Below, one piece after another: positions 24,549 to 33,347 of a stretch of 64,000 nucleotides of DNA. The notes beneath the pieces are model-generated. The model saw only the letters and a list, made by a program, of their open reading frames with translations, was not told where the DNA came from and did not search any database. The stretch covers positions 12,870 through 76,869 of the forward strand of contig DATCYW010000030.1 in NCBI GenBank assembly GCA_036526255.1. The letters are read 5' to 3'. How positions within the stretch are numbered: the stretch's first letter is position 1; every line of letters starts with the position of its first letter. Both the position numbers and the translations under genes were made by a program. Source of the stretch: Malonomonas sp036526255 (GTDB taxonomy: Bacteria > Desulfobacterota > Desulfuromonadia > Desulfuromonadales > Geopsychrobacteraceae).

Positions 24549-26705
24549 TCATTTTTTGTTTTTCAGCGCCTCGGCCAGCAGCTCGATGGTGTGCTGGGCA
24601 CGTACGCTGGAGCCCTGTTTTTCAAGGCCGCCACGGATCTGCAGCATGCAGCCGGGACAGTCCATCGCCACGCAGGTTGCGCCGCTGGCTGCAATATCGC
24701 CCAGCTTGTCGTTGAGAATCATCTTGGCGATATCCGGGTGACTGGTCAGCGAGTAGGAACCACCAAAACCGCAACAACGATCGGCATGGTCCATCTCAAC
24801 CAGCTGGTGCCCCGAGCTTTCAATCAGCTGGCGCGGCTCCTTCCAGACTCCGGCGCCACGCTTGAGGTGACAGGAATCGTGGTAGGTGACCTTTTCGCTG
24901 CTCGCCAGTTGGCTGAAAACATCCGCCGCGCCAAGTTGATTGACAATGAAACCGGCCGCGTCGACGGTGATTGCAGCCAACTTCTCCGCCCTGCCCGCCC
25001 AGGCGGGATTGTCCTTGAGATGTTCGACAAAATCGCGCTGCAGCGCCATGGTGCAGGTCGGACAGGTGGTCAGCACGAAATCTGGATTGCCTTCGAGCAT
25101 GGCGTCGATGTTCTGCTTGGCCAGCTCGACGGCGGTCTCTTTATCCCCCGAGTAAAGGGCCGGGACACCGCAGCAATTCTGCTTCTGCGGATAGTAGACT
25201 TCGACATCCAGCGCGTTCATCACCGTCACCAGGTCAAGCCCCAGCTCAGGATAGAGAAAATCGTTGGCGCAACCGCCATACAGGGCGACCCGGTAGCGCG
25301 GCTTTTCGACCCGCTGCGGTTTCTGCAGAATCAGGTCACGCAGCGGCTTGTCGGCCACCGCCGGCAGGGTGCGCCATTCGGTCAACGACGAGAAGAACAG
25401 CGGCAGATGGCGGATGGTCCGCTCGCCTTTGGTGACCGGCTTCTGCAACACGCTGGCGGCACGCAGCAGGCTGTGGAACAGCTTGCGGTTGCGCATCACC
25501 TTGCGGAACACCAGATTCTTGGCGGCGCCGATCCCCTCTTCATCACCGATGGTTTCGCGCAACGAGAGGATGATTTCTTCCAGGTCAATGTTGCTCGGGC
25601 AGATCGCCACACAGGAACGGCAGCCGATGCAGGCGCGAACGATCTCGGCGGCGTTATCGAGGCCGTGAAAAAAGGCCGTCAGAATAATGCCAATCGCGCC
25701 GATGTAGATGTGACCAAAGACATGCCCACCGACGGTCTGATAGACCGGGCAGACGTTAGCGCAGGCGCCGCAGCGGATGCAATTCAGCGCATCCTGACAA
25801 TGAGGCGATTCGGCCAGGGTGCTGCGGCCATTATCGAGCAACACGATGTGCAACTCTTTGTCTTCGTCGCCACAGGGGACCGCGCCACGAATCCAGGTCA
25901 CGTAAGAGGTCAGCAGCTGGCCGGTGGCGTTTTTCGGCAGCACCCGGATGACTTTCGCCGCGTCCTCCAGGGTTGGCACCAGCTTCTCGATCCCGACCAG
26001 CACCACGTGCACCTTCGGCAGCGTCGAAGCGAGCCGGGCGTTGCCTTCGTTGGTGACCAGGGCAATACCGCCGGTTTCAGCAACGGCAATGTTGGCGCCG
26101 GTAATGCCGATATCGGCATCCAGATAGCCTTGCCGCAACTGTTCACGCGCCACCTGCACTAGGTGGGCAATCTCGGCTGGCTCCTGCTGACCGGTGACCT
26201 TGCTGAACAGCGCAGCGACATCCTCTTTGAACATGTGTATGGCCGGCATCACCATGTGGCTGGGTCGTTGTCCGGCCAGTTGGATGATCCATTCGCCCAG
26301 ATCGGTTTCCAACGCCTTCGTGCCGGCTTTTTCCAGCGCGACATTCAGATGGGTCTCTTCGCTGGCCATGCTCTTGCTTTTGACCGCCAGCTTGGCGCCC
26401 TTCTTTTTTGCCAGTTCGGCGATGTAACTGTTGGCGTCCTCGGCGGTTTTCGCCTGAAAGACGGTTGCCCCGGCAGCTTCGGCATTCTGGATAAACTGCT
26501 TCAGCAGCGCGGCGTGATTTACGCGCACACCGGTCTTCATTGTTGCTATTTCGCTGCGCAGCGCCTCAAAATCCAGGCCGGTAAAAGCTTTGCCGCGCGA
26601 CACCATGTACGCGTCACCGAACTGATGGAGCGCCTTCTGCAACTTTGGCGTCGCAATCGCCTGATCGACACGGACTTTGTATTGTTGACTGCGTTGTTTA
26701 TTCAT
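24549..26705 (-). CDS. Fused LutB-LutA lactate utilisation iron-sulfur protein
   Basis: A 718-residue fusion of two subunits that are usually separate. Residues ~1-300 are the LUD domain of LutB/LldF. Two 4Fe-4S clusters follow, CIRCGACANVCPVY near 305 and CIGCRSCVAICPSN near 357. The C-terminal part is LutA/LldE with two CCG domains, NCCGVPALYSGD near 512 and RCCGFGGSYSL near 642. Together with LutC this type of complex oxidises L-lactate to pyruvate and passes electrons to the quinone pool. The next gene upstream encodes LutC, and the operon has a GntR-like operator. Another 2-hydroxyacid is possible as substrate. Confidence 0.9.
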   Translation of the reverse strand: MNKQRSQQYKVRVDQAIATPKLQKALHQFGDAYMVSRGKAFTGLDFEALRSEIATMKTGVRVNHAALLKQFIQNAEAAGATVFQAKTAEDANSYIAELAKKKGAKLAVKSKSMASEETHLNVALEKAGTKALETDLGEWIIQLAGQRPSHMVMPAIHMFKEDVAALFSKVTGQQEPAEIAHLVQVAREQLRQGYLDADIGITGANIAVAETGGIALVTNEGNARLASTLPKVHVVLVGIEKLVPTLEDAAKVIRVLPKNATGQLLTSYVTWIRGAVPCGDEDKELHIVLLDNGRSTLAESPHCQDALNCIRCGACANVCPVYQTVGGHVFGHIYIGAIGIILTAFFHGLDNAAEIVRACIGCRSCVAICPSNIDLEEIILSLRETIGDEEGIGAAKNLVFRKVMRNRKLFHSLLRAASVLQKPVTKGERTIRHLPLFFSSLTEWRTLPAVADKPLRDLILQKPQRVEKPRYRVALYGGCANDFLYPELGLDLVTVMNALDVEVYYPQKQNCCGVPALYSGDKETAVELAKQNIDAMLEGNPDFVLTTCPTCTMALQRDFVEHLKDNPAWAGRAEKLAAITVDAAGFIVNQLGAADVFSQLASSEKVTYHDSCHLKRGAGVWKEPRQLIESSGHQLVEMDHADRCCGFGGSYSLTSHPDIAKMILNDKLGDIAASGATCVAMDCPGCMLQIRGGLEKQGSSVRAQHTIELLAEALKNKK

Positions 26706-26755
26706 AGCTTCTTCCCTTGCAGAGAAATCTCAGCATGATCGCTGCCAGAGCCTGC

Positions 26756-27310
26756 TCACATTTCCAGAAAATCGCTCGACCAATCATCCAGCAGCAGTAT
26801 TGTCAACTGCTTGGGACCATGGACGCCGATGGTCAGAACCCGCTCGATATCCGCGGTGCGGCTCGGGCCGGTGATGTAGGCGATATAATTGCGCGGACTC
26901 TGCTGGTGCATGCGCCGCAACGGTTCGATCGCCGCCAATCCGTCGGCGACCACCTTGCTGCGATCGAGCAGTACGAAATGGTGGGTCGGCAGAGTGCTCG
27001 CCAGCCGCACGTCTTCAGCGGTGCTTTCCAACACCAGGCTGCCAGTATCGGCGATGGCGAAACAGGCGCTGGTCACGCCGACCACAGCATCCGCGGCCTG
27101 CACGCGATCAACCGGCAGCAGACTGACGCCGGCCTTTTTCAGCTGCTCGGCAAGCTGGGCGCGCTCACAACTGGCCGAAACCGGCAACAACACACCACCA
27201 GTAGCAGCCCGTTCAGCGATCAGGGCCACCGCCGCTGCCGGATTCTGGCAATCGATCAGAACGGCTCCAGCCGCTTCAGCGACTGCACTAAACTGCTTCA
27301 ACAAATCCAT
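26756..27310 (-). CDS. lutC: LutC/LldG-type LUD domain protein
   Basis: A 184-residue LUD-domain protein of the LutC/YkgG type, the third component of the LutABC lactate-oxidising complex. The family core DTGSLVLESTAEDVRLASTLPTHH... and AYITGPSRTADIERVLTIGVHGPK is conserved; it has no cysteine cluster. The ATG at 27310 follows GGAGGAG and was preferred to the frame opening at 27373, which would start inside the promoter. It is the first gene of the operon with the LutBA fusion, 50 bases apart. Confidence 0.9.
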   Translation of the reverse strand: MDLLKQFSAVAEAAGAVLIDCQNPAAAVALIAERAATGGVLLPVSASCERAQLAEQLKKAGVSLLPVDRVQAADAVVGVTSACFAIADTGSLVLESTAEDVRLASTLPTHHFVLLDRSKVVADGLAAIEPLRRMHQQSPRNYIAYITGPSRTADIERVLTIGVHGPKQLTILLLDDWSSDFLEM

Positions 27311-27322
27311 AACTCCTCCACG

Positions 27323-27338
27323 ATGGTAAGACCAATTT
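27323..27338 (-). promoter_or_regulatory. GntR/LldR-like operator of the lut operon
   Basis: AAATTGGTCTTACCAT (minus strand) contains TGGT-CTT-ACCA, the palindrome bound by FadR-subfamily GntR regulators such as LldR and PdhR. It lies directly after the -10 box. The identical 16 bases occur at 31496-31511 before the TRAP gene. Confidence 0.7.
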
Positions 27339-27367
27339 ACCATAAAGATGGATAAACCAACTGTCAA
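27339..27367 (-). promoter_or_regulatory. Promoter of the lut operon
   Basis: Minus strand TTGACA (27367-27362), 17-base spacer, TATGGT (27344-27339), with the operator just downstream. Confidence 0.75.
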
Positions 27368-27425
27368 GCCCAAAAAGTCTCTCTCAGAACACTGGTTCTG
27401 TTTTTAAGCGCAGGCCGCTGTGCGA

Positions 27426-28865
27426 TCAGCTTAACGGTATCTGGTACTTGGTCATCTTTTTATAGAGGACGGTGCGGTGGATACCGAGAATCTTAGCCGC
27501 CCGCGCCTTGTTGTTGCCGCTGACCTCAAGCGCTTTGCGCAGCGCTTCGCGCTCCGCTTCGGCCAGCACCTCCTGCAAACCCCACTGGGTTGTTTTTGGA
27601 TTGGGTGCCGGGGTCCGACTTAAATAGAACGGCAGATCACAGGCATCGATGCGATTTCCTTCGATGGTAAAAGCCGTCCGTTCGAGTACATTCTGCAACT
27701 CGCGGATATTGCCGGGCCAGTGAAAATTGGCCAGCACCATCTCGGCGGCTTCAGTCAACCGGTAATGCGAACCGGGGTGTTTTTCGGCAATTTTATCCAG
27801 CAGATGCCAGGCCAGCGGCACGATGTCACCGCGCCGCTCACGCAACGGCGGAACATTGAGCGAAATGACATTGAGCCGGTAGAACAGGTCTTCGCGAAAC
27901 AGCTTCTGCTTGACCATCCCGGTAAAATCCTGATTGGTCGCGGCGATAATCCTGAAGTTACTCTTGATCAGTCGTGTGCCGCCGACCCGCTCGAAGACCT
28001 TGTCTTCAAGTACGCGCAGCAGCTTGGGTTGCAGGGCCAGCGGCATTTCACCGATCTCATCCAGAAACAGCGTGCCACCATCGGCCAGTTCCAGTTTGCC
28101 CGGCTTGCCGCCGCTGCTGGCGCCGGTGAAAGCGCCGCCGGCGTAACCGAACAGTTCTGACTCAAACAGATCCTTGGGGATAGCCGCGCAGTTGATGTGA
28201 ATGGAAGGGAAACGCTGCCGCGGGCTGGCCTGGTGAATGGCCTGGGCGAACAGCTCCTTGCCGGTCCCCGACTCGCCGGTAATCAAGACCGGCAGGTTGG
28301 TGGCCGCCGCCTTGCGGGCCTCCTCCTTCAGCGCCAGCAGCGCCGGGCTGGAACCGAAAATACTGTCAAAATTGTAGCGGGTGGCGCGCAACGAGGTCAG
28401 CTCCTTTTCATAGTGCTGCAGCTTCGATTCGAGCATGCTCAAATTGCTCGCCAGCCGGCCGACATCGCTGATCTGCTTAAACATCAACTGTCCGAAAACC
28501 GCGACGACCTTGCCATCCTCAAAAATCGGGATGCGCTGCACCACCATGTCACGCCCCTTGGCGGTGAAGATCTGATTGACCTCGGCCTTGCCGGTTCTGG
28601 CGACGATGTGCATCCGGCTGTTCTCCAGAATCTCGGTGGCATGCTTGCCGATCGCGTCTTTGGCCTCGAGTCCGAGAAACTCGGCATAAGGGCGATTGAA
28701 ATAGAGGATATAGCCTTCGGCATCGGTCACCAACGCGCCGTTCTCGATGTGATCAAAGATCAGGTCGGCCATCTTCAGGCGATTCCCCAGCCCCCGCAAC
28801 TGCTCGGAGAGACCACGGGAAAGCTGGCTCGAGTCGGGGCTGAGGTCGGCATCAAAACTGTTCAT
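27426..28865 (-). CDS. PAS-domain sigma-54-dependent activator
   Basis: A 479-residue enhancer-binding protein. A PAS domain (~30-145) replaces the usual receiver, then a sigma-54 AAA+ domain with Walker A GESGTGKE, the GAFTGA sigma-54 contact loop and LFLDEIGEM, and a Fis-type helix-turn-helix at the C-terminus (NNKARAAKILGIHRTVLYKKM). It is divergent from the CoA-transferase/3-hydroxybutyrate dehydrogenase operon, which has a -24/-12 promoter, so it most likely activates that operon in response to a ligand or redox signal at the PAS domain. A similar arrangement is known for HbcR in Pseudomonas aeruginosa and functionally for AtoC in E. coli. Confidence 0.93.
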   Translation of the reverse strand: MNSFDADLSPDSSQLSRGLSEQLRGLGNRLKMADLIFDHIENGALVTDAEGYILYFNRPYAEFLGLEAKDAIGKHATEILENSRMHIVARTGKAEVNQIFTAKGRDMVVQRIPIFEDGKVVAVFGQLMFKQISDVGRLASNLSMLESKLQHYEKELTSLRATRYNFDSIFGSSPALLALKEEARKAAATNLPVLITGESGTGKELFAQAIHQASPRQRFPSIHINCAAIPKDLFESELFGYAGGAFTGASSGGKPGKLELADGGTLFLDEIGEMPLALQPKLLRVLEDKVFERVGGTRLIKSNFRIIAATNQDFTGMVKQKLFREDLFYRLNVISLNVPPLRERRGDIVPLAWHLLDKIAEKHPGSHYRLTEAAEMVLANFHWPGNIRELQNVLERTAFTIEGNRIDACDLPFYLSRTPAPNPKTTQWGLQEVLAEAEREALRKALEVSGNNKARAAKILGIHRTVLYKKMTKYQIPLS

Positions 28866-28937
28866 GAATGGATTCGTCTCCTGGGGTGAAATTAAACCGA
28901 TATTCTACCTGCTCCTAAGCCGAACCAATGCAAAACT

Positions 28938-28968
28938 GTAGCCGGATAACGACATGTATCCAGACTAC
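28938..28968. promoter_or_regulatory. Imperfect inverted repeat, candidate upstream activator site
   Basis: GTAGCCGGATA (28938-28948) and TATCCAGACTAC (28957-28968) form an imperfect inverted repeat 115-145 bases upstream of the -24/-12 promoter, the distance range used by sigma-54 enhancer-binding proteins. The rest of the 308-base gap holds the promoter and no gene. Confidence 0.35.
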
Positions 28969-29082
28969 GACACTTATTCCCCGACCGCAACAGTCGATAA
29001 AAAAACCTGCGAAACATTTCAACTTCCTGAATTAGAGGTACTATTTAAGGCTGAAGGCAATCCGACAGGCAATCTGAAAAGA

Positions 29083-29097
29083 TGGTACGGGCCTTGC
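29083..29097 (+). promoter_or_regulatory. Sigma-54 promoter of the 3-hydroxybutyrate operon
   Basis: TGGTACGGGCCTTGC matches TGGCAC-N5-TTGC with the invariant GG and GC ten bases apart and a single change. Transcription would start about 65 bases before the CoA-transferase ATG. A sigma-54 activator gene is divergent to it. Confidence 0.8.
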
Positions 29098-29173
29098 GAC
29101 ACAAATAACCAAACAACGTTATGGCCTTGCCATCACAGTGCAAAGGCATCACCTATCAGGAGGATAACGAAAC

Positions 29174-30523
29174 ATGAAAGCGATTCATTCCGATGCGGCA
29201 GCCGCCCTCGACGGGCTGCTCAGCGACAACATGACCGTAGCGGCCGGTGGCTTCGGCCTCTGCGGCATTCCTGAAAACCTGATCACCGCGCTGCGCGACA
29301 GCGGTGTAAAGGGGCTGACCGTCATCAGCAACAACGCCGGTATCGACAAGTTCGGCCTTGGGCTGCTACTGCAGACCCGCCAGATCAAAAAGATGATCTC
29401 GTCCTATGTCGGCGAGAACGCCACCTTCGAACGTCAGTTTCTCAACGGCGAGCTTGAACTCGAGTTGACCCCGCAGGGCACGCTGGCGGAAAAATTACGC
29501 GCCGGCGGCGCCGGGATCCCGGCCTTCTACACCCGCACCGGCTTCGGTACCGCCCTAGCCGAAAACAAAGAGACGCGTGAGTTTGACGGCAAAGGCTATG
29601 TCCTGGAAACCAGCCTGACCGCAGACCTGGCGATCATCAAGGCCTGGAAAGCCGACAAGGCCGGCAACCTGATCTTCCGCAAAACCGCTAACAACTTCAA
29701 CACCGCCTGCGCCAAGGCCGGCCGGGTGACCGTAGCCGAAGTCGAGGAGATTGTCGAAACCGGCAGCCTCAATCCTGAACAGATCCATCTGCCCGGCATC
29801 TATGTCGACCGGATTCTGCTCGGCGCCAGCTTCGAAAAGCCGATCGAGCAGCGCACCCTGGCCGTCAGCGGTGACGGCGGCGGTTCGGTCAATCCGCAAC
29901 GAGAATGGATGGCCAAGCGGATTGCCCGTGAGTTGCAGGATGGTGCCTACGTCAACCTCGGCATCGGCATGCCGACCCTGGTCGCGAACTACATCCCGAA
30001 CGATGTTGAAATCACCCTGCAGTCTGAAAACGGCCTGCTCGGCATCGGACCCTTCCCGACTGAAGAAAATGTCGATGCCGACCTGATCAATGCCGGCAAG
30101 CAGACCATCACCACCATCCCCGGGGCGGCCTTCTTTGATTCTTCAGAATCCTTCGCCATGATCCGTGGCGGAAAAATCGATCTCTCGGTCCTCGGCGGCA
30201 TGCAGGTCAGCCGCACCGGCGACCTCGCCAACTGGATGATCCCCGGCAAAATGATCAAGGGTCCCGGCGGCGGCATGGACCTGGTCTCCGGCGTGAAAAA
30301 AGTGGTGGTGATGATGGAGCACTGCGCCAAAGACGGCAGCCCAAAAATTCTCGACCAATGCGAACTGCCGATCACCGGCAAAGCGGTCGTCGACCTGCTG
30401 GTGACAGAAAAAGGGGTTTTTGAAATCGATGAAAGCGGCATGTCGCTGATCGAAATTTCGCCATTCAGCTCACTTGAAGAGTTACGCGCAACCACCGGCT
30501 GCACCTTCGCAACCCGGCTGTAA
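29174..30523 (+). CDS. 3-oxoacid CoA-transferase, alpha and beta subunits fused
   Basis: A 449-residue class I CoA-transferase in which the A subunit (~1-220) and the B subunit (~235-445) are one chain, as in mammalian SCOT. The A part has GGFGLCGIPENLI and the B part GIGMPTLVANYIP. The catalytic glutamate that carries CoA is E285 in SENGLLG. It would transfer CoA from succinyl-CoA (or another donor) to acetoacetate. The short linker distinguishes it from ~520-residue SCOT. AGGAGG-type site precedes the ATG; the dehydrogenase gene follows 45 bases later. Confidence 0.92.
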   Translation: MKAIHSDAAAALDGLLSDNMTVAAGGFGLCGIPENLITALRDSGVKGLTVISNNAGIDKFGLGLLLQTRQIKKMISSYVGENATFERQFLNGELELELTPQGTLAEKLRAGGAGIPAFYTRTGFGTALAENKETREFDGKGYVLETSLTADLAIIKAWKADKAGNLIFRKTANNFNTACAKAGRVTVAEVEEIVETGSLNPEQIHLPGIYVDRILLGASFEKPIEQRTLAVSGDGGGSVNPQREWMAKRIARELQDGAYVNLGIGMPTLVANYIPNDVEITLQSENGLLGIGPFPTEENVDADLINAGKQTITTIPGAAFFDSSESFAMIRGGKIDLSVLGGMQVSRTGDLANWMIPGKMIKGPGGGMDLVSGVKKVVVMMEHCAKDGSPKILDQCELPITGKAVVDLLVTEKGVFEIDESGMSLIEISPFSSLEELRATTGCTFATRL

Positions 30524-30568
30524 CCGCTATAAGCATCATAACCATATGAGGAAAAGGAGCACAGCAAC

Positions 30569-31330
30569 ATGCCTGAACAACAGATTGCCCTGATCACCGG
30601 CGCGGCCAGCGGAATCGGCCTGGCGGCGGCCGAAGCCCTGGCCACTTCTGGTCGACTGGTGGTGTTGGCCGATGTGAACCGGGAAGCCGGCGAGGCTGCC
30701 GCAAAGCGGCTTGGCGGAATATACATTCAAGCCGACCTGAGTACCCGCGCCGGCTGCAAAGCGCTGACCGACAGCATACTCAGCAAATACGGCCGCTGCG
30801 ACATCCTGATCAACAATGCCGGCATTCAGCATGTCGCGCCAATTGAGGATTTCCCAGAGGAGAAGTGGGATTTCATCATCGGCCTGATGCTGACCGCCCC
30901 ATTTTTACTGACCAAATACCTCTGGGGGCCGATGAAAGAGCATAAGTGGGGGCGGGTGATCAACATTAACTCGGTGCACGGCCTGCGCGCCTCCGAATTC
31001 AAGGCGGCCTATGTCAGCGCGAAACATGGTGTGACCGGTCTGACCAAAACCGCTGCCCTCGAAGGTGGTCCGTACGGCATCACCGTCAACTCGATCTGCC
31101 CGGCTTATGTGCGTACGCCTCTGGTCGACGGCCAGATCGACGCGCAGGCGAAAACCCATGGCATCCCCCGCGATGAAGTGATCAGTAATATCATGCTGAA
31201 AAAGGCGGCGGTAAAGCGCCTGATCGAGCCTTCGGAAGTTGGCGATCTGGTTATCTACCTCTGTTCTGATTCGGCCAGCTGCATCACCGGAACCGCTTTG
31301 ACCATCGACTGCGGCTGGACCGCGAATTAA
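30569..31330 (+). CDS. bdhA: 3-hydroxybutyrate dehydrogenase (SDR family)
   Basis: A 253-residue short-chain dehydrogenase. The nucleotide site TGAASGIG is at 10-17, NNAG at 82-85, and the catalytic set is S135 (INSVHG), Y148 and K152 (YVSAKHG). IQHVAPIEDFP and AYVRTPLVDGQI are typical of D-3-hydroxybutyrate dehydrogenases. It would oxidise 3-hydroxybutyrate to acetoacetate with NAD+, feeding the adjacent CoA-transferase. The pairing makes this assignment much stronger than the SDR fold alone. Confidence 0.88.
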   Translation: MPEQQIALITGAASGIGLAAAEALATSGRLVVLADVNREAGEAAAKRLGGIYIQADLSTRAGCKALTDSILSKYGRCDILINNAGIQHVAPIEDFPEEKWDFIIGLMLTAPFLLTKYLWGPMKEHKWGRVININSVHGLRASEFKAAYVSAKHGVTGLTKTAALEGGPYGITVNSICPAYVRTPLVDGQIDAQAKTHGIPRDEVISNIMLKKAAVKRLIEPSEVGDLVIYLCSDSASCITGTALTIDCGWTAN

Positions 31331-31457
31331 ATTTTCAGCTGTTAACCGCCACCTCCCTGGAAATGATGGCCCTGACGACAATGCAGTACAATCAAAGACA
31401 GCCCTGAGGAAGCTATCGCCATCAATGTATACCGAAAAAACGATGTTATATTTTCCC

Positions 31458-31487
31458 TTGACAACATGGACCAGTCCGCAATATGGT
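31458..31487 (+). promoter_or_regulatory. Promoter of the TRAP/hydroxyacid dehydrogenase cluster
   Basis: TTGACA (31458-31463), 18-base spacer, TATGGT (31482-31487). The -35 and -10 hexamers are identical to those of the lut promoter. Confidence 0.75.
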
Positions 31488-31495
31488 TTTCCATC

Positions 31496-31511
31496 AAATT
31501 GGTCTTACCAT
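31496..31511 (+). promoter_or_regulatory. GntR/LldR-like operator, identical to that of lut
   Basis: AAATTGGTCTTACCAT lies eight bases after the -10 box and matches 16 of 16 bases with the site at 27323-27338. A repressor bound here would block both promoters. Confidence 0.7.
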
Positions 31512-31576
31512 TACAGCCGCAACACTAATGACAGCAGCCATGGACGAACCACCTAACCTATGCAAGGAGGAACAGA

Positions 31577-32734
31577 ATGAAAAAGTTCAGAATGTTCATC
31601 GGTCTGGCCCTGATCCTGACCCTGGCACTGGCACCAAACGCCTTTGCCGCAAAACGGGACAAGTTCGGTGCCGACAAACGTCACGAAGAGGTTAAAAAAG
31701 AACTGCGTACCATCAAGCCATCCAAGGAAGAGTTCAAGTGGAAGATGGTCATGCCATGGTCCAAAGGTCTGCTGTTTTATGACGTGGCCCAACACTTCGC
31801 CGACTCGGTAGCTCTTGCTTCGGGCGGCCGCCTTGAAATCAAACTCTTCTCGGCCGGCGAGCTGGTCGGCGCGATGGAGAGCTTCGATGCCGTCAGCAAG
31901 GGACAGGCTGATATCGGTCACGACTGGCCGGGCTACTGGAAAGGCAAGAACGAAGCTTTCGTCGCCTTTGCTTCGGTTCCGTTCGGTCTGGACGCTGAAG
32001 GCTACAATATCTGGCTGTACGAGCGTGGCGGACTAGAAATGATGCAGGAGCTCTACGGTCGCTACAACCTGTTCGCACTGCCGGGCGGCAACGTCGGCCA
32101 GGAACTGGGTCTGTTCTCCAACAAAAAAGCCTCCAAGATGTCGGATTTTGCCGGTATGCGCGTCAGAACTCCGGGCTGGTACATGGACATCATGACCAAT
32201 CTGGGCGCCAGCGTGACCCCACTGCCGGGCGGCGAAGTCTATCTTGCTCTTGAGCGTGGCGTTATCGATGCCGCTGAATTCAGCACCCCCGCCATCAACT
32301 ACCCGATGGGCTTTGATGAGATCACCAAGTATGTTATCCAGCCGGGCGTCCATCAGCCGTCCTGCCAGAGCGCCTTCTTCATCAACAAGGATTCCTACAA
32401 CAAACTGCCTGCCGACCTGAAGTGGATCGTCGACATCGCCGCCAAAGAGACTCAGCTCTGGTCGACTGCCTGGGCAGAAAACCTCAATGCCGAAGCGGTC
32501 AAAATGTTCAAGCAGAAGGTCGAATTCGTCCGCATGGACGAAGATACCATCAATCAGTTTGCCAAGGCCTCTCACACTTACATCGAAGGGCTCAAAGCTA
32601 AACATCCTGACGTGAAAAAAGTCATGGATTCACAAGACCAGTTCAAGGCCGATTTTGCTGACTGGCGTGCCGAGCGCGGCGGTGTTGCTCCTTGGCCTTA
32701 CGAGCAATTTGTCAAAGGTCAGCACATGCAATAG
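31577..32734 (+). CDS. TRAP transporter solute-binding protein (DctP/TakP family)
   Basis: A 385-residue secreted binding protein with a signal peptide (KKFRMFIGLALILTLALA, cleaved after FAA near 25). The mature protein has the DctP-family core, including SAGELVGAMESFDAVSKGQ and RVRTPGWYMDIMTNLGA; the length and the SPG-like W-P-G-Y-W stretch suit the TakP branch that binds 2-oxo or 2-hydroxy monocarboxylates. The operator shared with lut makes lactate or a similar hydroxyacid the favoured ligand, which is inference. AAGGAGG precedes the ATG. Confidence 0.92.
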   Translation: MKKFRMFIGLALILTLALAPNAFAAKRDKFGADKRHEEVKKELRTIKPSKEEFKWKMVMPWSKGLLFYDVAQHFADSVALASGGRLEIKLFSAGELVGAMESFDAVSKGQADIGHDWPGYWKGKNEAFVAFASVPFGLDAEGYNIWLYERGGLEMMQELYGRYNLFALPGGNVGQELGLFSNKKASKMSDFAGMRVRTPGWYMDIMTNLGASVTPLPGGEVYLALERGVIDAAEFSTPAINYPMGFDEITKYVIQPGVHQPSCQSAFFINKDSYNKLPADLKWIVDIAAKETQLWSTAWAENLNAEAVKMFKQKVEFVRMDEDTINQFAKASHTYIEGLKAKHPDVKKVMDSQDQFKADFADWRAERGGVAPWPYEQFVKGQHMQ

Positions 32735-32744
32735 CAAAAAAACG

Positions 32745-32775
32745 TGCGGGGGCCTGCGGGCCCTCGCCTCTTTTA
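32745..32775 (+). terminator. Weak hairpin after the TRAP binding-protein gene
   Basis: GCGGGGGCC and GGGCCCTCGC can pair around TGC, followed by CTCTTTT. It may act as a partial terminator or mRNA stabiliser between the abundant binding protein and the membrane subunits. Confidence 0.45.
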
Positions 32776-32819
32776 ACCCCGAACCGCATAAGCAAACCAT
32801 TACCGATTAAGAGGTTTAT

Positions 32820-33317
32820 ATGTCTAAGCTGGATGGCGCGATCGATATTTTCAACGAAAAATTTGGCTTCTATGCCTCTTATCTCGTCTTGCCACTGATT
32901 GTTGTGGTGGTCTGGGAAGTCTTTATGCGCTACGCGTTTAATGCACCGACATCCTGGGCCTTTGAATTGACCGTGTTCCTTTACGGTGTTCACTACTCAT
33001 TCGCCCTGGCCTATGCCCACAAACACAATACCCACGTCGCAATTGATGTCTTTGAAGCGCGACTGGCTGAAAAACCACGGACCATCCTGCGTATTTTCAC
33101 CAATGTAGTTCTGTTTATGCCAACGATCGGTCTGCTGACTTTCCACACCTGCGTCCTGGCCTTAAACTCATGGCAACAGTGGGAACATGCTTCCAGCTCC
33201 TGGGGTCCCGCTGTTTACCCGCTAAAAACGCTCATGGCGATCGGCTTCATCCTGTTATTACTGCAAGGGCTCGCCAAACTGATCCAAGATATCCGTTTCT
33301 TGAAAAAGAACCCTTAA
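32820..33317 (+). CDS. TRAP transporter small permease (DctQ)
   Basis: A 165-residue protein with four membrane helices (about 18-36, 50-70, 90-112 and 130-150), the size and pattern of DctQ subunits. VVVWEVFMRYAFNAPTSWAFEL is the conserved R-Y-x-F-N-x-P-x-x-W-x-x-E signature around residues 38-57. It pairs with the large permease 30 bases downstream. AAGAGG precedes the ATG. Confidence 0.92.
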   Translation: MSKLDGAIDIFNEKFGFYASYLVLPLIVVVVWEVFMRYAFNAPTSWAFELTVFLYGVHYSFALAYAHKHNTHVAIDVFEARLAEKPRTILRIFTNVVLFMPTIGLLTFHTCVLALNSWQQWEHASSSWGPAVYPLKTLMAIGFILLLLQGLAKLIQDIRFLKKNP

Positions 33318-33347
33318 TACCTGCTTGAGCCTGGAGAAAAGATACCA

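Noticed and set aside
24591..26162. 523-residue open frame antisense to the LutBA fusion
   Set aside because: The minus-strand gene has clear Fe-S and LUD motifs; the antisense frame shows none.
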